Part shown: piece by piece, positions 21,676 through 33,601 of the stretch
How the letters are laid out: every line of letters begins with the position of its first letter
How positions within the stretch are numbered: position 1 is the stretch's first letter
DNA from: Bullera alba
Lineage: Eukaryota > Basidiomycota > Tremellomycetes > Tremellales > Bulleraceae
Direction of reading: 5' to 3'
NCBI GenBank assembly: GCA_001600095.1
Contig: BCIX01000001.1
Span: 7,948,738 to 8,012,737 of the forward strand
Length of the DNA stretch: 64,000 bases
The notes under the pieces: generated by a model
What the model saw: the letters and a program-made list of their open reading frames with translations, nothing else
The model's database searches: none
What the model was told of the DNA's origin: nothing
Program-made: the position numbers and the translations under genes

Positions 21676-23914
21676 ATGTTGTCGATATCCCTTCTCTCAC
21701 TGCCGATCCTCGGGCTCCTGACTCATGTTGCAGCTACACCAGAGGTGTTGGAGAAGAACTTGGCCTACCGATCGCCATACATCTCCCACCCGGCTCTCGC
21801 TATCGACACACATAAGGTCCACAAGCGACATCTCGAGGCTTATGCCGGAGTGAGACGTGAGATCCGGAAACGACAGATCGCAATTCCAGAGGGTGAAGAC
21901 GACGAGTATCCCTTACCTGGCTATGGACTCGGAGTGGCAGATTGGTCCAATGCAGATTACATCTATGCCGGCGACCTCAACTTTACCCACAGCGTAGCCT
22001 CAGGTGGGTCGACAGTGTTCGTACTCCATACTGCGAGCTAACACCCTGCGATAGGTGATCCGTATGACTACTCTGTCATTCTGTGGACTAGAGCGGTTCC
22101 TACCCAGGATTTCCGGATCGACATCCCCCAATGTGTGCGATACAAGGTCTACGCCAGTGCCGATGCCACCGGCGCTGTCGTGTCCGAGGGCTGGTCGCTC
22201 ACCGGCCCAGACGTCGATTGGACCGTCAAGGTGGGTCCAAGTTCAATGTCTCCTGTGTTTCAGGACACTGATGATATCAGGTGGAAGCCACGGGTCTTAC
22301 TGCTAGCACCGCCTACTCGTACCAGTTCGAGAACTGCGCCAAGGCCGACAACAAGAGTCCTGTCGGAAACACAAAGACCGCTCCGGGCAAGTTTGCAAAG
22401 AACGTGTCTACCCAGCGATTCGCCGTATACTCTTGCTCAAACTACCCCAAGTGAGCAAAACCTCTGTCCGCCCCGTATTTACCGTGTCTAACCCACTGTA
22501 GCGGCTTCTTCTCTGCGTACTCTGGCCCCGTGGTGAACAAGGACGCCGACTACGTCGTCCACCTCGGCGACTACATCTACGAGTACGGTACTGGCGGTGC
22601 TTCCATCGGACGACAACCCTCCAAGAACGCCGAGATTGCCAGTCTCGACGACTATCGACGTCGGTACGATCAATATCGAACCGACAAGGATCTCGTTTCT
22701 ATGCACCAGAACCTTCCCATCATTGCCATCTGGGACGACCACGAGACCGCCAATAACGACTGGAAGGCGGGTTCATCCAACTCCAACGACTCGATCGCAA
22801 CGGGGGGATGCGCTTATTCCAACAATACAGTCTGCTTTTCCGACAGAGCGATGCACGCCAAGAGGGCGTACTTTGAGTGGATCCCAATCCGACAGGTCGA
22901 CCTCGCGGACCAAGCGAGGATCTACAGAGATTTCCGATTCGGTGACCTGCTCGACATTTACGCCTTGGACACTAGAAAATACGATAGGGATATCACCGAC
23001 TTGAGCTACAACGTGGACTATGTCGCCGGTCTGGCTCAAGATCTCTCCAGCTCGAGGAGTATCGTCGGTCCTCAGCAGGAGGAGTGGATCGAGACCGGTC
23101 TCAAGGCGAGTCAGGACAGGGGTACTGTTTGGAAGTTTGTCCTCAACCAAGTCATCCTGGGATCGTGAGTGACTTTTTCGTCACTCAGTGATCACATGCT
23201 GACAACCTTATCAGGATCAACCACAGATGGACTAGTCAGAACCCTGATAAAGCGACTTTCATCACCAATTATGATGGTGAGTAGTCCTCCAACCATACAC
23301 CAGATTACAGTCTCGCTAACTTGGCCAGCATGGGACGGATACCAGGCCAACCGACGTCGACTCCTGCAGCACATTTACGACAACTCTATCGACAACGTCG
23401 TCGCCGTCACTGGCGATACCCATGCCAACTGGTTGTTCGAGAACAACCTCGAGACGACGCTTCAAGGCGGCAACGACTCTACCACCGTCAAAGACATTTC
23501 TACCACCGAGAACACCTATCAAAGAGGCACAGTGGTTGAATTTGGCGGAACGGCCGTATCGTCCAATGGATGGGGCAACAGCTGGGGCAGTTATGACAAC
23601 GCTACTATCGGTGCGACAAGGATGGTCCAGAACAATCCATCGCTGTTGTACTCGGAGGGATGGTGTGAGTGATCATCCGCTGCTAGCTTATTGGACTGAC
23701 ACTAATGCCGAAACTTGTAGACCGAGGATACATGACCGTTAGCATCAACTACACCCACCTCGAGACCTCGTGGTACGGATACCCAGGCAACCAACAAGCC
23801 AGCGTCCCCTCCAACCGGACTTTGGCTATGCGAGCCGTCGTCGAGGCTGGTCAGAACCACGTCCAGAGGCCACTCATGAAACCGACTTTCGGTGCCATCA
23901 AGCCGGGCAACTAG
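21676..23914 (+). CDS. Secreted PhoD-type alkaline phosphatase/phosphodiesterase
   Basis: A secreted metallophosphoesterase that probably releases phosphate from organic esters. The N-terminus MLSISLLSLPILGLLTHVAA is a clear signal peptide, followed by a dibasic-rich propeptide-like stretch ending near RREIRKRQ (possible Kex2 cleavage). The PhoD N-domain (FTHSVASGDPYDYSVILWTR) precedes the catalytic core with VVHLGDYIYEYG, WDDHETANN and VTGDTHANW, which supply the metal ligands, and FGGTAVSSNGWG. Several N-glycosylation sequons are present. Introns number at least five; spliced length is close to 680 residues. CACGTT sites upstream fit phosphate control. Confidence 0.93.
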
Positions 23915-24351
23915 GTGATTGCCCAGAGACGACTGGTCAGCGCAAGCGATACGGACAACAGATAGATGGGGGTTCACAAGGCTCAGAAAGGACATCGAAG
24001 AGAGGATTGATGAGCAGGATCGAACAGTGAGAAGACAAGTAAACAGATCAAAAGGCCGATATTGAGGCCAGTAAGGTATCACGTAGACTGTAAGCTAGTG
24101 ACCTTATAATGCACCTCGTCGCTAGCCTCAACCAGCCTCGACCACTTTTCGCCAGCGAGAGCAACTCAAGCACTCGTACCAAAAGACCAATACACAGCCG
24201 CAGACCGTGAACGACCGACTTGAAGTTGCGCTCGGACCCACTGTATGACTTTACATTGTCCTTTCGCTTGGTATACAGCTATGATATGCTCTGCCGCAGG
24301 CCTCGGCATTGCCATTTTTCGATGCAATGCGTGCCACTGCCTGTGAAAGCT
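23915..24351. other. Convergent 3' flanks of PhoD and lipocalin genes
   Basis: No gene supported between these two converging genes. Confidence 0.5.
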
Positions 24352-25128
24352 CTACTGGCATCCGGTCTGGTCGGTTCGCTGCACATCGGCGAGGTTGGAT
24401 CCGAGTTTGCCAGCTCTCTCGATCCATGCCTGATTAGTGACGGTCAGCATACCAAAGCCCGACGCATCTACATAAGAACTCACATCAACCACATCGTCGG
24501 CGATGTTTCGCTCTCGACTCAGGACGAACAACGTGGAGAAGTTGCTAGCTTGGACAATGGCAAAGTCTCCGGTATAGTCTATCGAGGCGTCAGTCCTCTG
24601 CTCTTGAGATGTAGCGGACTGATACTCACCTTGCACGATGTAGTTAGGACCTGGGCACTCTGGTGGGTCGGACTGTGGGAACTGGACCCTCAATACCCCT
24701 TTCGAGCCGTATGCCGGGTCGGCAGGCGCTGCCTCGCCAATGATGTCAACGGGCTGATCACCAATTTGACACCGGTTCAGGACTTGCACCGTTCCATTTG
24801 CCTACTTCCAGGTCAGCGCTCTCCTCTTCGCGAGATTTCTCAGAGGGTGAGATGGACTTACGTTGAGAGAGTACTCTGCAGTGATACAACTACATCCCGC
24901 AGTGAAGGGGGCAAGCGTCCCTGCAATTTGGTACCATTTGCCCAAGTACGACTCTAGATGGAACGTCTCATCTGCGGTGGGGTAATAGCATTGTCCGTCG
25001 AATGTCGATCTGACCACATTCGGCACAGTTGCCCCATCGTTCTCTCGAGCTAGGAGGGCAGGTGTAGAGCGGGGGTATGGCGAAGCCAAGCCCGTGGTTG
25101 CGACAGCGAGCAGGAGGGCAGCGAGCAT
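24352..25128 (-). CDS. Small secreted lipocalin-domain protein
   Basis: Lipocalins bind small hydrophobic ligands in a beta-barrel. The protein starts MLAALLLAVATTGLASPYPR, a signal peptide, then a short linker and the lipocalin opening motif LESYLGKWYQIAGT (G-x-W), followed after an intron by NRCQIGDQP, GVLRVQFP, PGPNYIVQ, a DYTGDFAIVQASNFSTLFVLSRE block that matches the late YxWAvV-type strand of the bacterial Blc / apolipoprotein D group, and a final Cys-Gln. Three introns; about 200 residues. Several cysteines could form disulphides. The ligand is unknown. Confidence 0.78.
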
Positions 25129-26356
25129 GATTGGTGAGGGAGTTGTAGCAGGCTTCGAGCTTTGCGAAGGGCGGGTGGATGGGTGTACATGACTGCATAT
25201 GAGCTTCTTATACCCTTTCAGAGGTCGAGCAGTGCTTGTAGGTCGAGTGAAGAGATCAATCGACCCGACTGGGCTTTATTCCGACTTTCCGGAGATGAGG
25301 ATGCTGTATGACGTTTGCCAAGGGATCTCGTTAGATCCCATCTCCACATCGAGTCATCTTTGAGTCATCTTCGCAGCTATCGCGGGTATCCTTGCCCGTT
25401 GATCGTGTCGGTCGTAGACTGGATAGGCAGTGGATACCCAGGTCGACCCGGTTTTCACGGGACGGTCGCTGGTGGAGATCCCGTCAAGCATGTGGTGAAG
25501 AACATCGAGTATCGATTGGTGATCGACTGTAGTACCTTCTCCTCTCTCCCACTCCTCCCAGACCCTCTAGGCTCTGACTCTTCGGACCACTTCGGTAGCT
25601 CAGTGGACACTAAATGCTCTGCAAGAGGTATATCTGGTAAGCCTATGTCCCTAGCGACCAATCCCCCGAGGCCTAATTCTCAAGACTGTCAACAGGCGCC
25701 CGAGAATCTGCTCTACCACACTCATCTTCGGCGGTCATGTCAGAGCCGGTCAGGTAGTTTGGATCGAGAATCTGCTCTACCACACCTCATCTGCGGCGGT
25801 CATGTCAGAGCCGGTCAGGTTGTTTGGATCCATTGAGACCAGGATCATCTCGCATCTTCCTGATTGATCCCCTAACTACCATGCATGAGATTCAACCCAC
25901 TCGAAGAAATCAAGCATTTGGGGCTGCTCGACGACTCACTCACCTATACCTTCGTCAGACTCCTCCAGACGACTACGCGTATCTTCGGCTTAGAGAGAGT
26001 CGAGACTCGGCATAAAACTGCCCAATGAGCGAGAACAGTCTGCCAACCACCTTTCTGGTCATGAATGAATATGCTCATTTCCCCCCAATAAGTCAGATAT
26101 CCATGCTGAGAACGAGTTTGAGGGAGGACGAGTCGGTCAGACGAGTCGAAGAAGCTATCAGGTCGATTCGAGCAGAAGTAGGCGAGTGAGCCAAACTCCA
26201 CCCCATGACCCCAGTACTCGAAGCAGATCTCTGAGGCATTGACTTGTTCTGCAAACTCGTTCTGTCCTGGCTCAAGGATACATGACCAAAAGAGACCTAA
26301 TCGAGGGATACAGAAATGTCCTAAGATAAGCAAGCTGATCTAATCTACTCCCCGCT
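25129..26356. other. Gap with a 65-bp tandem duplication
   Basis: Flanks the lipocalin promoter on the left and the 3' end of the WSC gene on the right. No supported gene. The only structure seen is the tandem repeat at 25701-25829. Confidence 0.4.
25701..25829. repeat. Imperfect tandem duplication, two copies of 64-65 bp
   Basis: Copy 1 at 25701-25764 and copy 2 at 25765-25829 both begin CGAGAATCTGCTCTACCACA and end TTTGGAT, with only a few differences. They abut exactly. It overlaps no recognised gene. Confidence 0.85.
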
Positions 26357-29300
26357 CTATGCCTTGACGAACAAGTTGATCGCGTCTGGACCTCCACACT
26401 TCTGCTTGTCGTTACCCGCACAAGGCATCTTGCACTCGTAACTGAGCAAGTCGACCCTAGCTCCTCCGACCAAACTGTTTCCACAGAAACACTCCTCTCC
26501 ATACTCCAGACCGGCCATCGAGTATCCCCCATCTCCACAGAACTGGGTGCACTTCTCGATCGACATGTCACCGGCGTAAAGGCTCGTGGCGTTGAGAGCT
26601 CGACCGACGACCTCCTGGATACAGCCCTTGCTGGCAAAGCCGTTGGTCCAAGTGGTGAGATCGGGTCGGACGTAGAATTGGAGGGCGTCGGGACCACCAC
26701 AGAGGGTAGTTGGGTCACCGGAGCATCCCATGTTGCACTGGCCAGAGGGGACGGATAGCGAGGCACCATTGGCGAGAGCGTTGCCGCAGAAACACTCGGA
26801 TCCGTACTCGACCGCACCGTACTGGAAGCCCTTGGTGTCACAGATGGCGAGACACTTGGGGATCGTCATGTCGTTGGTCGAGACAGAGTAACCCTCGAGA
26901 GCTCGGTGAGTGACCTCTTGGATACAAGGTGTGTCGGCCAGCTTCCATCCCTGGGGCAGGTTGGTGGCGTAGGTCGGCTTGGGGGCAGATGGCGCAGTGG
27001 GGGATGGGGAAGATGATGGCGAGGCGACGGCCGAAGAAGGAGCGACGACGTTGGGGTTGCTGTACAGCTGAAGAGCGTTTGGACCACCACAGAGCACCTT
27101 GGTGTTACCCGCACATCCCATGTTGCACTGTCCAGAAGCGAGGTCGAGCGAAGCGCCGTTGACCAACTCGTTGCCACAGTAGCACTCGGCTCCATACTCT
27201 ACAGCAGCGAGCTTGAAGCCCTTGCCCGAGCAGAAGCCGATACACTTGCTGATGGTCATGTCGTCCGAAGCCGTAGTCGCACCAGTGAGAGCTCGGCCAG
27301 AGACCTCCTGGATACAGTTGGTCGAGGCAGCCGACCAGCCAGATGGAAGATCGGTAGCGAGAACTGGTCCAGTTGGCGTAGCTGCCGCAGACGAAGTGGA
27401 CGAAGGAGCGACCTGTTTGACAGGGGTACCGGTGTACAGCTGAAGACCGTTGGGACCACCACACGTGACCGTCGAGTCACCTCCACATGGCATGTTGCAG
27501 GTGCTCGAGACCGAGTCGTAGGAAGCTCCGTTGGACAGCTCGTTACCGCAGTAGCACTCCGAGGCGTACTCGAGACCGGCGATGCTGAAGCCCTTGTTCG
27601 AGCAGAACGAGACACACTTCTCGATAGTGAGGAGCGAGTCGAAAGCCGAAGCACCAGTCAAAGCTCGACCAGAGACCTCTTGGATACATCCGACCTTGGC
27701 GGGACCCCAACCGTTGGGCAGCTTGGACATCACGGCGGCAGTGGCAGCAGCTCCGGCGGCATAGACCGAAGAGGACGAAGCGGCGATCGACTGAGTCTTG
27801 GCGTTGTAGACCGATGGGTTCTCGTAGAGCTGAAGACCGTTGCTACCACCACAGTTGATGCTCGGGTTGCCGGAACAAGCCATGTTGCAAGTCGTACTGG
27901 TCTTGTCGAGCGAAGCACCGTTGGTGAGGGAATCACCACAGTAGCACTCCCGGCCAAACTCGACTCCGGCGTATCGGTAGGAAAGACCAGAGCAGTAGTT
28001 GGCGCATCGACTTGGAGTCATGTCGTCTCCCGAGATAGTGGAACCAGTGAGAGCTCGACCAGTGGTACCCTCAGCGACACAACTCGATGGAGCGGCGGAC
28101 CAACCAGCTGGGAGCGAGATTGGCTTTTCGGTAAAGTCCCAAGAGAGCTTCTCGACCACATCGGAGGCGACAAAGAGAGTCAAAGCACCAGGTCCACCAC
28201 ACATGACACTCGAAGCACCAGAGCATCCCATGTTGCACGAGTCGGATTTCTTGTCGAGGGAAGCACCGTTGGCCAATACGTTCCCACAGTAGCACTCTGA
28301 ACTGTATTCGACACCGGCTAGCGAGAATCCTTTGCCTTGACAGTAGTTGATACACTTGGAGTACGGCATAGCACCATCGGCGAAAGAGCTACCGGTCAAA
28401 GCCCGACCCGAAGTACCCTCGGCGATACAGGCAGTTCGGGGCGAGATCCAACCCGATGGGACACCAGTAGCCAAAGCAGCGGCGGCGGAGGCGGAAGACG
28501 AAGCCGAGTACGCGGCGAGTGAGGTCTGAGCGGCACTGTAGGCGGCGAGGGACGTCGCAGAGAACTGGCTGGCCGAGGCTTGAGCGAGGGCGTCACTAGC
28601 GGCCTTCACCGAGGCGGAATAGCCAGCTGCCGAAGTCGACTGGGAGTAAGCAGCAGCATCGCTAGCAGCCTTGACCGAGGCGGAATAACCAGCAGCTGAC
28701 GTCGACTGAGAGTAAGCCGAGTCCGAGGCGGCCTTGACCGAAGCCGAGTAACCAGCAGCCGAAGTCGACTGAGAGTAAGCGGCAGCAGAGTCGGAAGCGG
28801 CCTTGACAGAAGCAGAGTAGCCGGCAGCCGAAGTGGATTGGGAGTAGGCAGCGGCAGAGTCGGCGGCAGCTTTAGTCGAGGCGCTGTAGGCGGCAGCAGA
28901 GGTGGACTGGGAGTAGGCGGCGGCGGAGTCGGCAGCTGCTTTGCTGGAAGCACTGTAGGCGGCAGCAGAGGTGGACTGAGAGTAAGCAGCAGCGGAGTCG
29001 GCAGCGGCCTTAGTGGAAGCGCTGTAGGCCGCAGCTGAAGTCGACTGGGAGTAGGCGGCAGCAGAGTCGGCGGCGGCCTTAGTCGAGGCACTGTATGCCG
29101 CAGCGGAGGTGGACTTGGAGTAGGCGGCGGCAGAGTCGGCAGCTGCTTTGGTCGAGGCGCTGTAGGCGGCAGCAGACGTCGACTGGGAGTACGCAGCGGC
29201 AGAGTCGGCAGCAGCCTTGGTGGAAGCGCTGTAGGCGGCAGCTGAAGTCGACTGGGAGTACGCAGCAGCAGAGTCGGCAGCGGCTTTGGTCGAAGCGCTG

Positions 29301-30168
29301 TAGGCGGCAGCAGAGCTGGACTGAGAGTAGGCGGCAGCTGAAGTGGACTGGGAGTAGGCAGCAGCTGATGTCGACTTGGAGTAGGCGGCGGCGGAATCGG
29401 CAGCAGCCTTGGTCGAAGAGCTGTATGCGGCAGCAGAAGACGACGACGAGTAGGCGGCGAGGGACGTCTTGATGAACGATGCCGAGACCGAGGAGTAGGC
29501 CGAGACCGAAGCAGAGTATGCCGAGACGGAAGAAGCAGATGCCGAAGCGACGATGGCCTGGGAAGCTGCAGCTCTGTCGGCGACCTAAGAGAAGAGAGAA
29601 ATCAACGATGATTCAAACGAGCAGAACAAGAGGTACTCACCCTGAAGACGTTCAATCTCCAGTTGTTACCACAGGCAGTCGACTTGTCTCCGACACAAGG
29701 ATAGGTCTGACACTCGCTGTATGGGACCAGGGTTCCGTAGGTGTCACCGCTCTTGATGTACTGGTTTGGTGGAGTGCCCCTCCAGGTACCGGTGTTGAAT
29801 TCGTTACCACACCAGCACTCTCGGCCCCACTGAACTCCACCGTAGGTGTAGCCTTTACCGAAGCAGTAGTTCATGCAGACAGGGAGAGTCATATTGGCCC
29901 AGTCGACGTAAGTGTCGTCGAGGACTCGAGTAGGGGAGTCTCGAATACAGCCGAGGGGTTCCCATCCGTAGTTCATGCCGACCTGAGCATCCTGAGCTTG
30001 CTTGAGGTAAGTGGCAGCGGCGCCGTCGGTAGATGGTCCAGTAGCACGAGTGGTGAGCCAGGAAAGGAGCTTTCGCTCGGGTCTCTGGTATCGAGGACCA
30101 TTGATGACGGCGGCTTGAGAGAGGGTAGCGAAGGCGGCTACGAGGAGCCAGAATTGGACGGTGAGCAT
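26357..30168 (-). CDS. Secreted seven-WSC-domain protein with repetitive stalk
   Basis: Two exons (30168-29641 and 29584-26357) give 1251 residues. The start MLTVQFWLLVAAFATLSQA is a signal peptide. WSC domain 1 lies at about residues 60-175 (LGCIRDSPTRVL to NNWRLNVF). Residues about 180-530 form a stalk of Ala, Ser, Tyr, Thr and Lys made of roughly a dozen 22-23-residue repeats. Six further WSC domains of about 100 residues follow to the stop, each with the six-to-eight Cys pattern (C-I-x-E, RALTG, YC-GKGF, EYGxECYCGN, GASxD, CNMxCxG, CGGPxxLQLY). WSC domains bind carbohydrate in yeast stress sensors and in fungal lectin-like proteins. There is no membrane helix or GPI tail at the C-terminus (NLFVKA), so it is likely secreted or wall-associated, not a sensor. 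It is a candidate adhesin or glycan-binding matrix protein. Confidence 0.9.
28560..29460 (-). repeat. Minisatellite of about 66-69-bp units coding the Ala/Ser/Tyr stalk
   Basis: About a dozen imperfect in-frame copies, each encoding blocks like AAAYSQSTS and AAYSASTKAAADSA. Units near 28600-28800 use GYSASVKAASDS instead, so the array has two sub-families. Unit length is a multiple of three, so copy-number change keeps the frame. Confidence 0.8.
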
Positions 30169-31905
30169 CCTGTCGAATGGGTGCGAGGAGGATGGCGGTC
30201 AGGCGACAAGAGTGGGTAGTTGGTGTGTATAGATGTGTTGTGGGTTGTCGGACGAGAGAGTAAGGTCGGACAAGAGATGATATGGGGGCAAGGTTGAGGG
30301 TAGGAGGTGTTGAGAGGGACTGGGAGGTCGAGGAGCTGTAGAAGAAGTTGGGGATTCGTTGGAGGAAAGAGTCAGTGTCCCCCGTCGAGGTCGCATTGCT
30401 ATATACCCTCGTCGCGGGGATGCGAGGCCAGGGTATCGCGGTTAGTCTCTTCAGCACTCGAGGTTCTAAGCCTGTTTCGGCGATGAAATTTCCGTAAGAT
30501 CGTCAGGAACGCTTGGCTTGTCACCACCGATCGCCCTAGATTACAGCTTGCACGAGCATATGGGCCGTCGTGATCTGCCGGGGTGAGGCGTGATCCGGGT
30601 GTGACTCAGGGGACGAGGACGATGGATGCTAACCCAGCTGAGAGGAAGAGGAACAATGAAATGACAAGCGCCATCCGAGTGAATCGAATGCAATCGAAAA
30701 AGCGAGGACGGTTCAGGGAAGAAGCCGGTTTGGGATATTTACGTAAAAACCCGGACCGGTCGGGTTAGTCCTTGGTGAGTCACTCTGATGAAGACCTCCA
30801 CTTTGATTAGCATGGGGCAATCTTTCCTAATCAGGCGCCTCCACCCAGCTACAAGCATTTCCTAATGGCTTCCCCCGAGCCTCCTACGCCATCGCCGGAA
30901 CGGGCAAAGAACCTAAAAGCAAAGCGTCCATCTTGTCTCAAATCATCGTCCATCCGTCCCTGGCCTGAGCAACGATGGCCACGATGACCACGATGTGCAC
31001 GGCCTCCTCGAGCTGCAAGGTCTCACTAGCTGCCATAAACCGGCGCCACCATCCTTCGACCCGGGCATACCGGCTCGGCTGTCTCAGGCGGGCTCTCCGA
31101 GCTATCACATCCACTATCCTACTTTGTCAATGGCGGCCATGTTGTGGCAAGACAATTTGGGCGTTCCGGCGATCAGTTATCAGACTTTGGCGTTTTGATT
31201 GATCGTCCATTGTGCGCCACATTGCTGGACCGCAATGCCGGTACAGTAGGAGGTCGAAACTAGGTCTGACCTGGTCTGACAGGGTCTGACTAGGTCGAGC
31301 CAATTCCGGTAAGCGCAGATGTAATGTCCACTGTTCGCGACGAGAGCACTCCGACCGGTATTCCAGACACGGAGCTGCTACGGTTGAGCTAGGGCAGCCG
31401 GATATTTCGCCTCGCTGCGGACCGAGGCCGATGCCGCCCGAGAGCAATGGACATCGTCGCTATCTTCTCGTCATCGCCCTCAGGCCTTCCTTCATTACAT
31501 GCTTCATGCTAGTCTCAGTGGCCCTTGCTGACGGTTTCATGATAGGGAAAGGACAAGGGAGACCAGTGGAGGAGACGTAGGGAGACTTATTGGAACGAGA
31601 CTAGTGACTCTACCGCTCAGTGCTGAAGGCGAGCTTTTGTCGGCTTCCGCGATAGTACCGTTGGCCTTCTGCTCACCGGCACTTTCGTAGTCGCCTACAG
31701 AACTGCCACCTCTTGATCGTCCGTACCAGACCATCGCCACAATGCGCACAGCGTCACCGTGCACCGTGCTCCGGGATTTGCCGTTGCTGCTGAAATTTGC
31801 TTGCTTCCGCTACAGTGTTTCGCTTCGCACGAGTCTCGTCGATCTGCTAACTCGTTTGGCTCGTTCTAGCTTTACCAAAGCTTTCCTCACGACTTACTCG
31901 ACCCT
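30169..31905. other. 5' flank of the WSC gene and start of the accessory region
   Basis: No secure gene. At 30865-31197 two overlapping frames, one starting MASPEPPTPSPERAKNLK and the other ending NLGVPAISYQTLAF, would join only with a frame change; I could not find a convincing intron, so this is at most a small unrecognised or broken gene. Simple GGTCTGAC-type words are repeated near 31263-31296. Confidence 0.3.
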
Positions 31906-33558
31906 TTGAGCCTTCGCCAATCGCGTGCTTGGAGGCAGCCGGAGGAGGACCTAAAGGCGCATCGCATCATCCTCGGCGGCACTGGCTTAGATCTTCAGAA
32001 CTTCCAGGGACCTCTTCCGCCAAAGATTGCATCGTTGGACGACTCGTTCAAGAGATCCACCAGATCGAAAGGGAGCATGGGAAGGAGCATCCTAAGATAC
32101 TGGTCTACATCAAGTGGGCCAGAATGGTACCTACCATTTGCCCATCTGGCGAGAAACGGCATCAGGGCTTCAGCCATCACTGGGAAAAATTCGCCAACCG
32201 AACAACACACCCGGTTTAGAGCGTTTAACCAGCCGAAATCTCACGCCTCGGAGACGATCGTCGCACCCAAGCCAGAGATAGAGGTTCATGACAACTCGAC
32301 CTCAGATACGGAGGTCTACGGCGAGACGCCATGCCGGGTCATGGTCATCACCGAAGTGGCCAGCGCCGGGGTCAACTTACAGCAGGCCAATACGCTGTTC
32401 CTTGTTCCTCCTCGACTGCCCCTGGACGGATGGACTCCGCCGTCACCTCATCGGCCGTGTTTGGCGAATCGGTCAGTCTCGAGATGTCACCGTCTACACC
32501 TTGGTTGCCGAGAACACGCTGGACGCCTTCATTGTCGCTCGCCAACAGCACAAGAAGATGTTCACCGACGCTCTCGATGAACCCCTACCCTCCGCCAACA
32601 CTTCTCCCGTCGACGCTTTGGCCGGCGGCAATCACTTCCCAGCCTCCACCTCGACCGCTTCCCAGTCTGGACCAAATCTTGTGAGTATTCAGTCTGTTTT
32701 CCGAGTCGCTCTTCAGATGCTGATGGCTTCTTCACCAGCGTCAGACTGCCTCCTCCAACTCCAACTCGGTGGGTTCCTATCTGTCTTTCAAGCCTCTGCC
32801 AATGCTGACATTGTTTTCACCCACACCAGACTCCTGCCTCTTCCCCAGAGGACCCCGACGAGACCCTCGCCCTCTCTGTCACCGACGACTCGTGGCGCAT
32901 CCCTCGACTGCTCATTCCTGCCGTCAGGGACTTCTTCAAGAAGCTGAGGGCCAACCCTTTCTTCTGTCAGAACTATTCGGAGAACGCTCCCATCCACCTC
33001 GAAGAGTCCGAACTGGCGGTCTGGCTCGACCGTCACTGCCCACCAAACGCTCAAGACCGGGGTCTTACCTTACTCGCCCAGCAGCTGAGACGTGCCTTGA
33101 CCGCCTGGTTCAAGTGGAAACCGGTTCTTCGGGCATACATTCGTCAAGACCCCGCAACAACCTGGACCTTACCCTTGACTCGCCTTCCAGCAGTCCCCCG
33201 AGACCCATCCGATACTCGACCATATCCCCCCAACATTGTAATCACCCACACCAGACTCCTGCCTCTTCTCCAGAGGACCCCGACGAGACCCTCGCCCTCT
33301 CTGTCAATGACGACTCGAGGCGGATTCATCGACACGCATACACATGTCGGACGTATCGGTCTCTCTCCAATCGCCCGTAATGGGAGACTTCTGCTTGGAC
33401 GTGCCGGTTTCCCGTCATACAACGCTACCAGCCCCAGGAAACCACCATCACCCACTGAAGTCCTCGCATGTCCGAACTCAGAGTGGGATTCGCGGAGGGT
33501 GGTCTGCTTCCGCGAAGGGGCATTCACAAGGGTTATGTGGTCGACCTTGGACTGGTAG
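31906..33558 (+). pseudogene. Frameshifted SNF2-family helicase C-terminal relic
   Basis: Parts of a SNF2 C-terminal helicase domain lie in alternating frames. In order: EHPKILVYIKWARM (motif IV area) in one frame, then ARNGIRASAITGKNS and VMVITEVASAGVNLQQANTLF (motif V area) in another, then DCPWTDGLRRHLIGRVWRIGQSRDVTVYTLV (motif VI, the QxxGRxxRxGQ region) back in the first. At least three frame changes (near 32040, 32130 and 32400) occur where no intron fits. The N-terminal ATPase lobe is absent. A downstream part (DFFKKLRANPFFCQNYSENAP) still reads well and sits behind two good-looking introns. Either a decayed copy of a multi-gene helicase family or, less likely, sequence errors. Confidence 0.7.
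32818..33317 (+). repeat. Duplicated 75-bp exon start inside the helicase relic
   Basis: Copies at 32818-32892 and 33243-33317 are nearly identical. Each begins CACCCACACCAG, an apparent 3' splice site, and continues into a frame reading TPASSPEDPDETLALSV. The sequence diverges sharply after the copies. Confidence 0.85.
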
Positions 33559-33601
33559 CGTTGCATGATATGAAATTGGCACGTCCAACCAGAAGTGTCC
33601 C
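33382..33601. repeat. Inverted-repeat unit 1 (48-bp arms)
   Basis: Left arm 33382-33429 and right arm 33554-33601 are reverse complements at roughly 80 percent (GTAGCGTTG...GGCACGTCCAA...AGAAGT on the right matches the left read backwards). The loop is about 124 bp. A related unit follows at 33958. Confidence 0.7.

Noticed and set aside
25590..25665. Possible tRNA (TAGCTCAGTGG resembles a D-arm A box)
   Set aside because: No matching D stem, anticodon arm, T arm or acceptor stem can be formed at the right distances.
28606..29472. Long open frames on both strands across the repeat (Pro/Leu-rich and Arg/Gln-rich products)
   Set aside because: They are shadows of the in-frame minisatellite of the WSC gene; frames stay open because the unit length is a multiple of three.
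30865..31202. Small gene coding for MASPEPPTPSPER... plus ...NLGVPAISYQTLAF
   Set aside because: The two parts lie in different frames and no convincing intron links them; no known domain.
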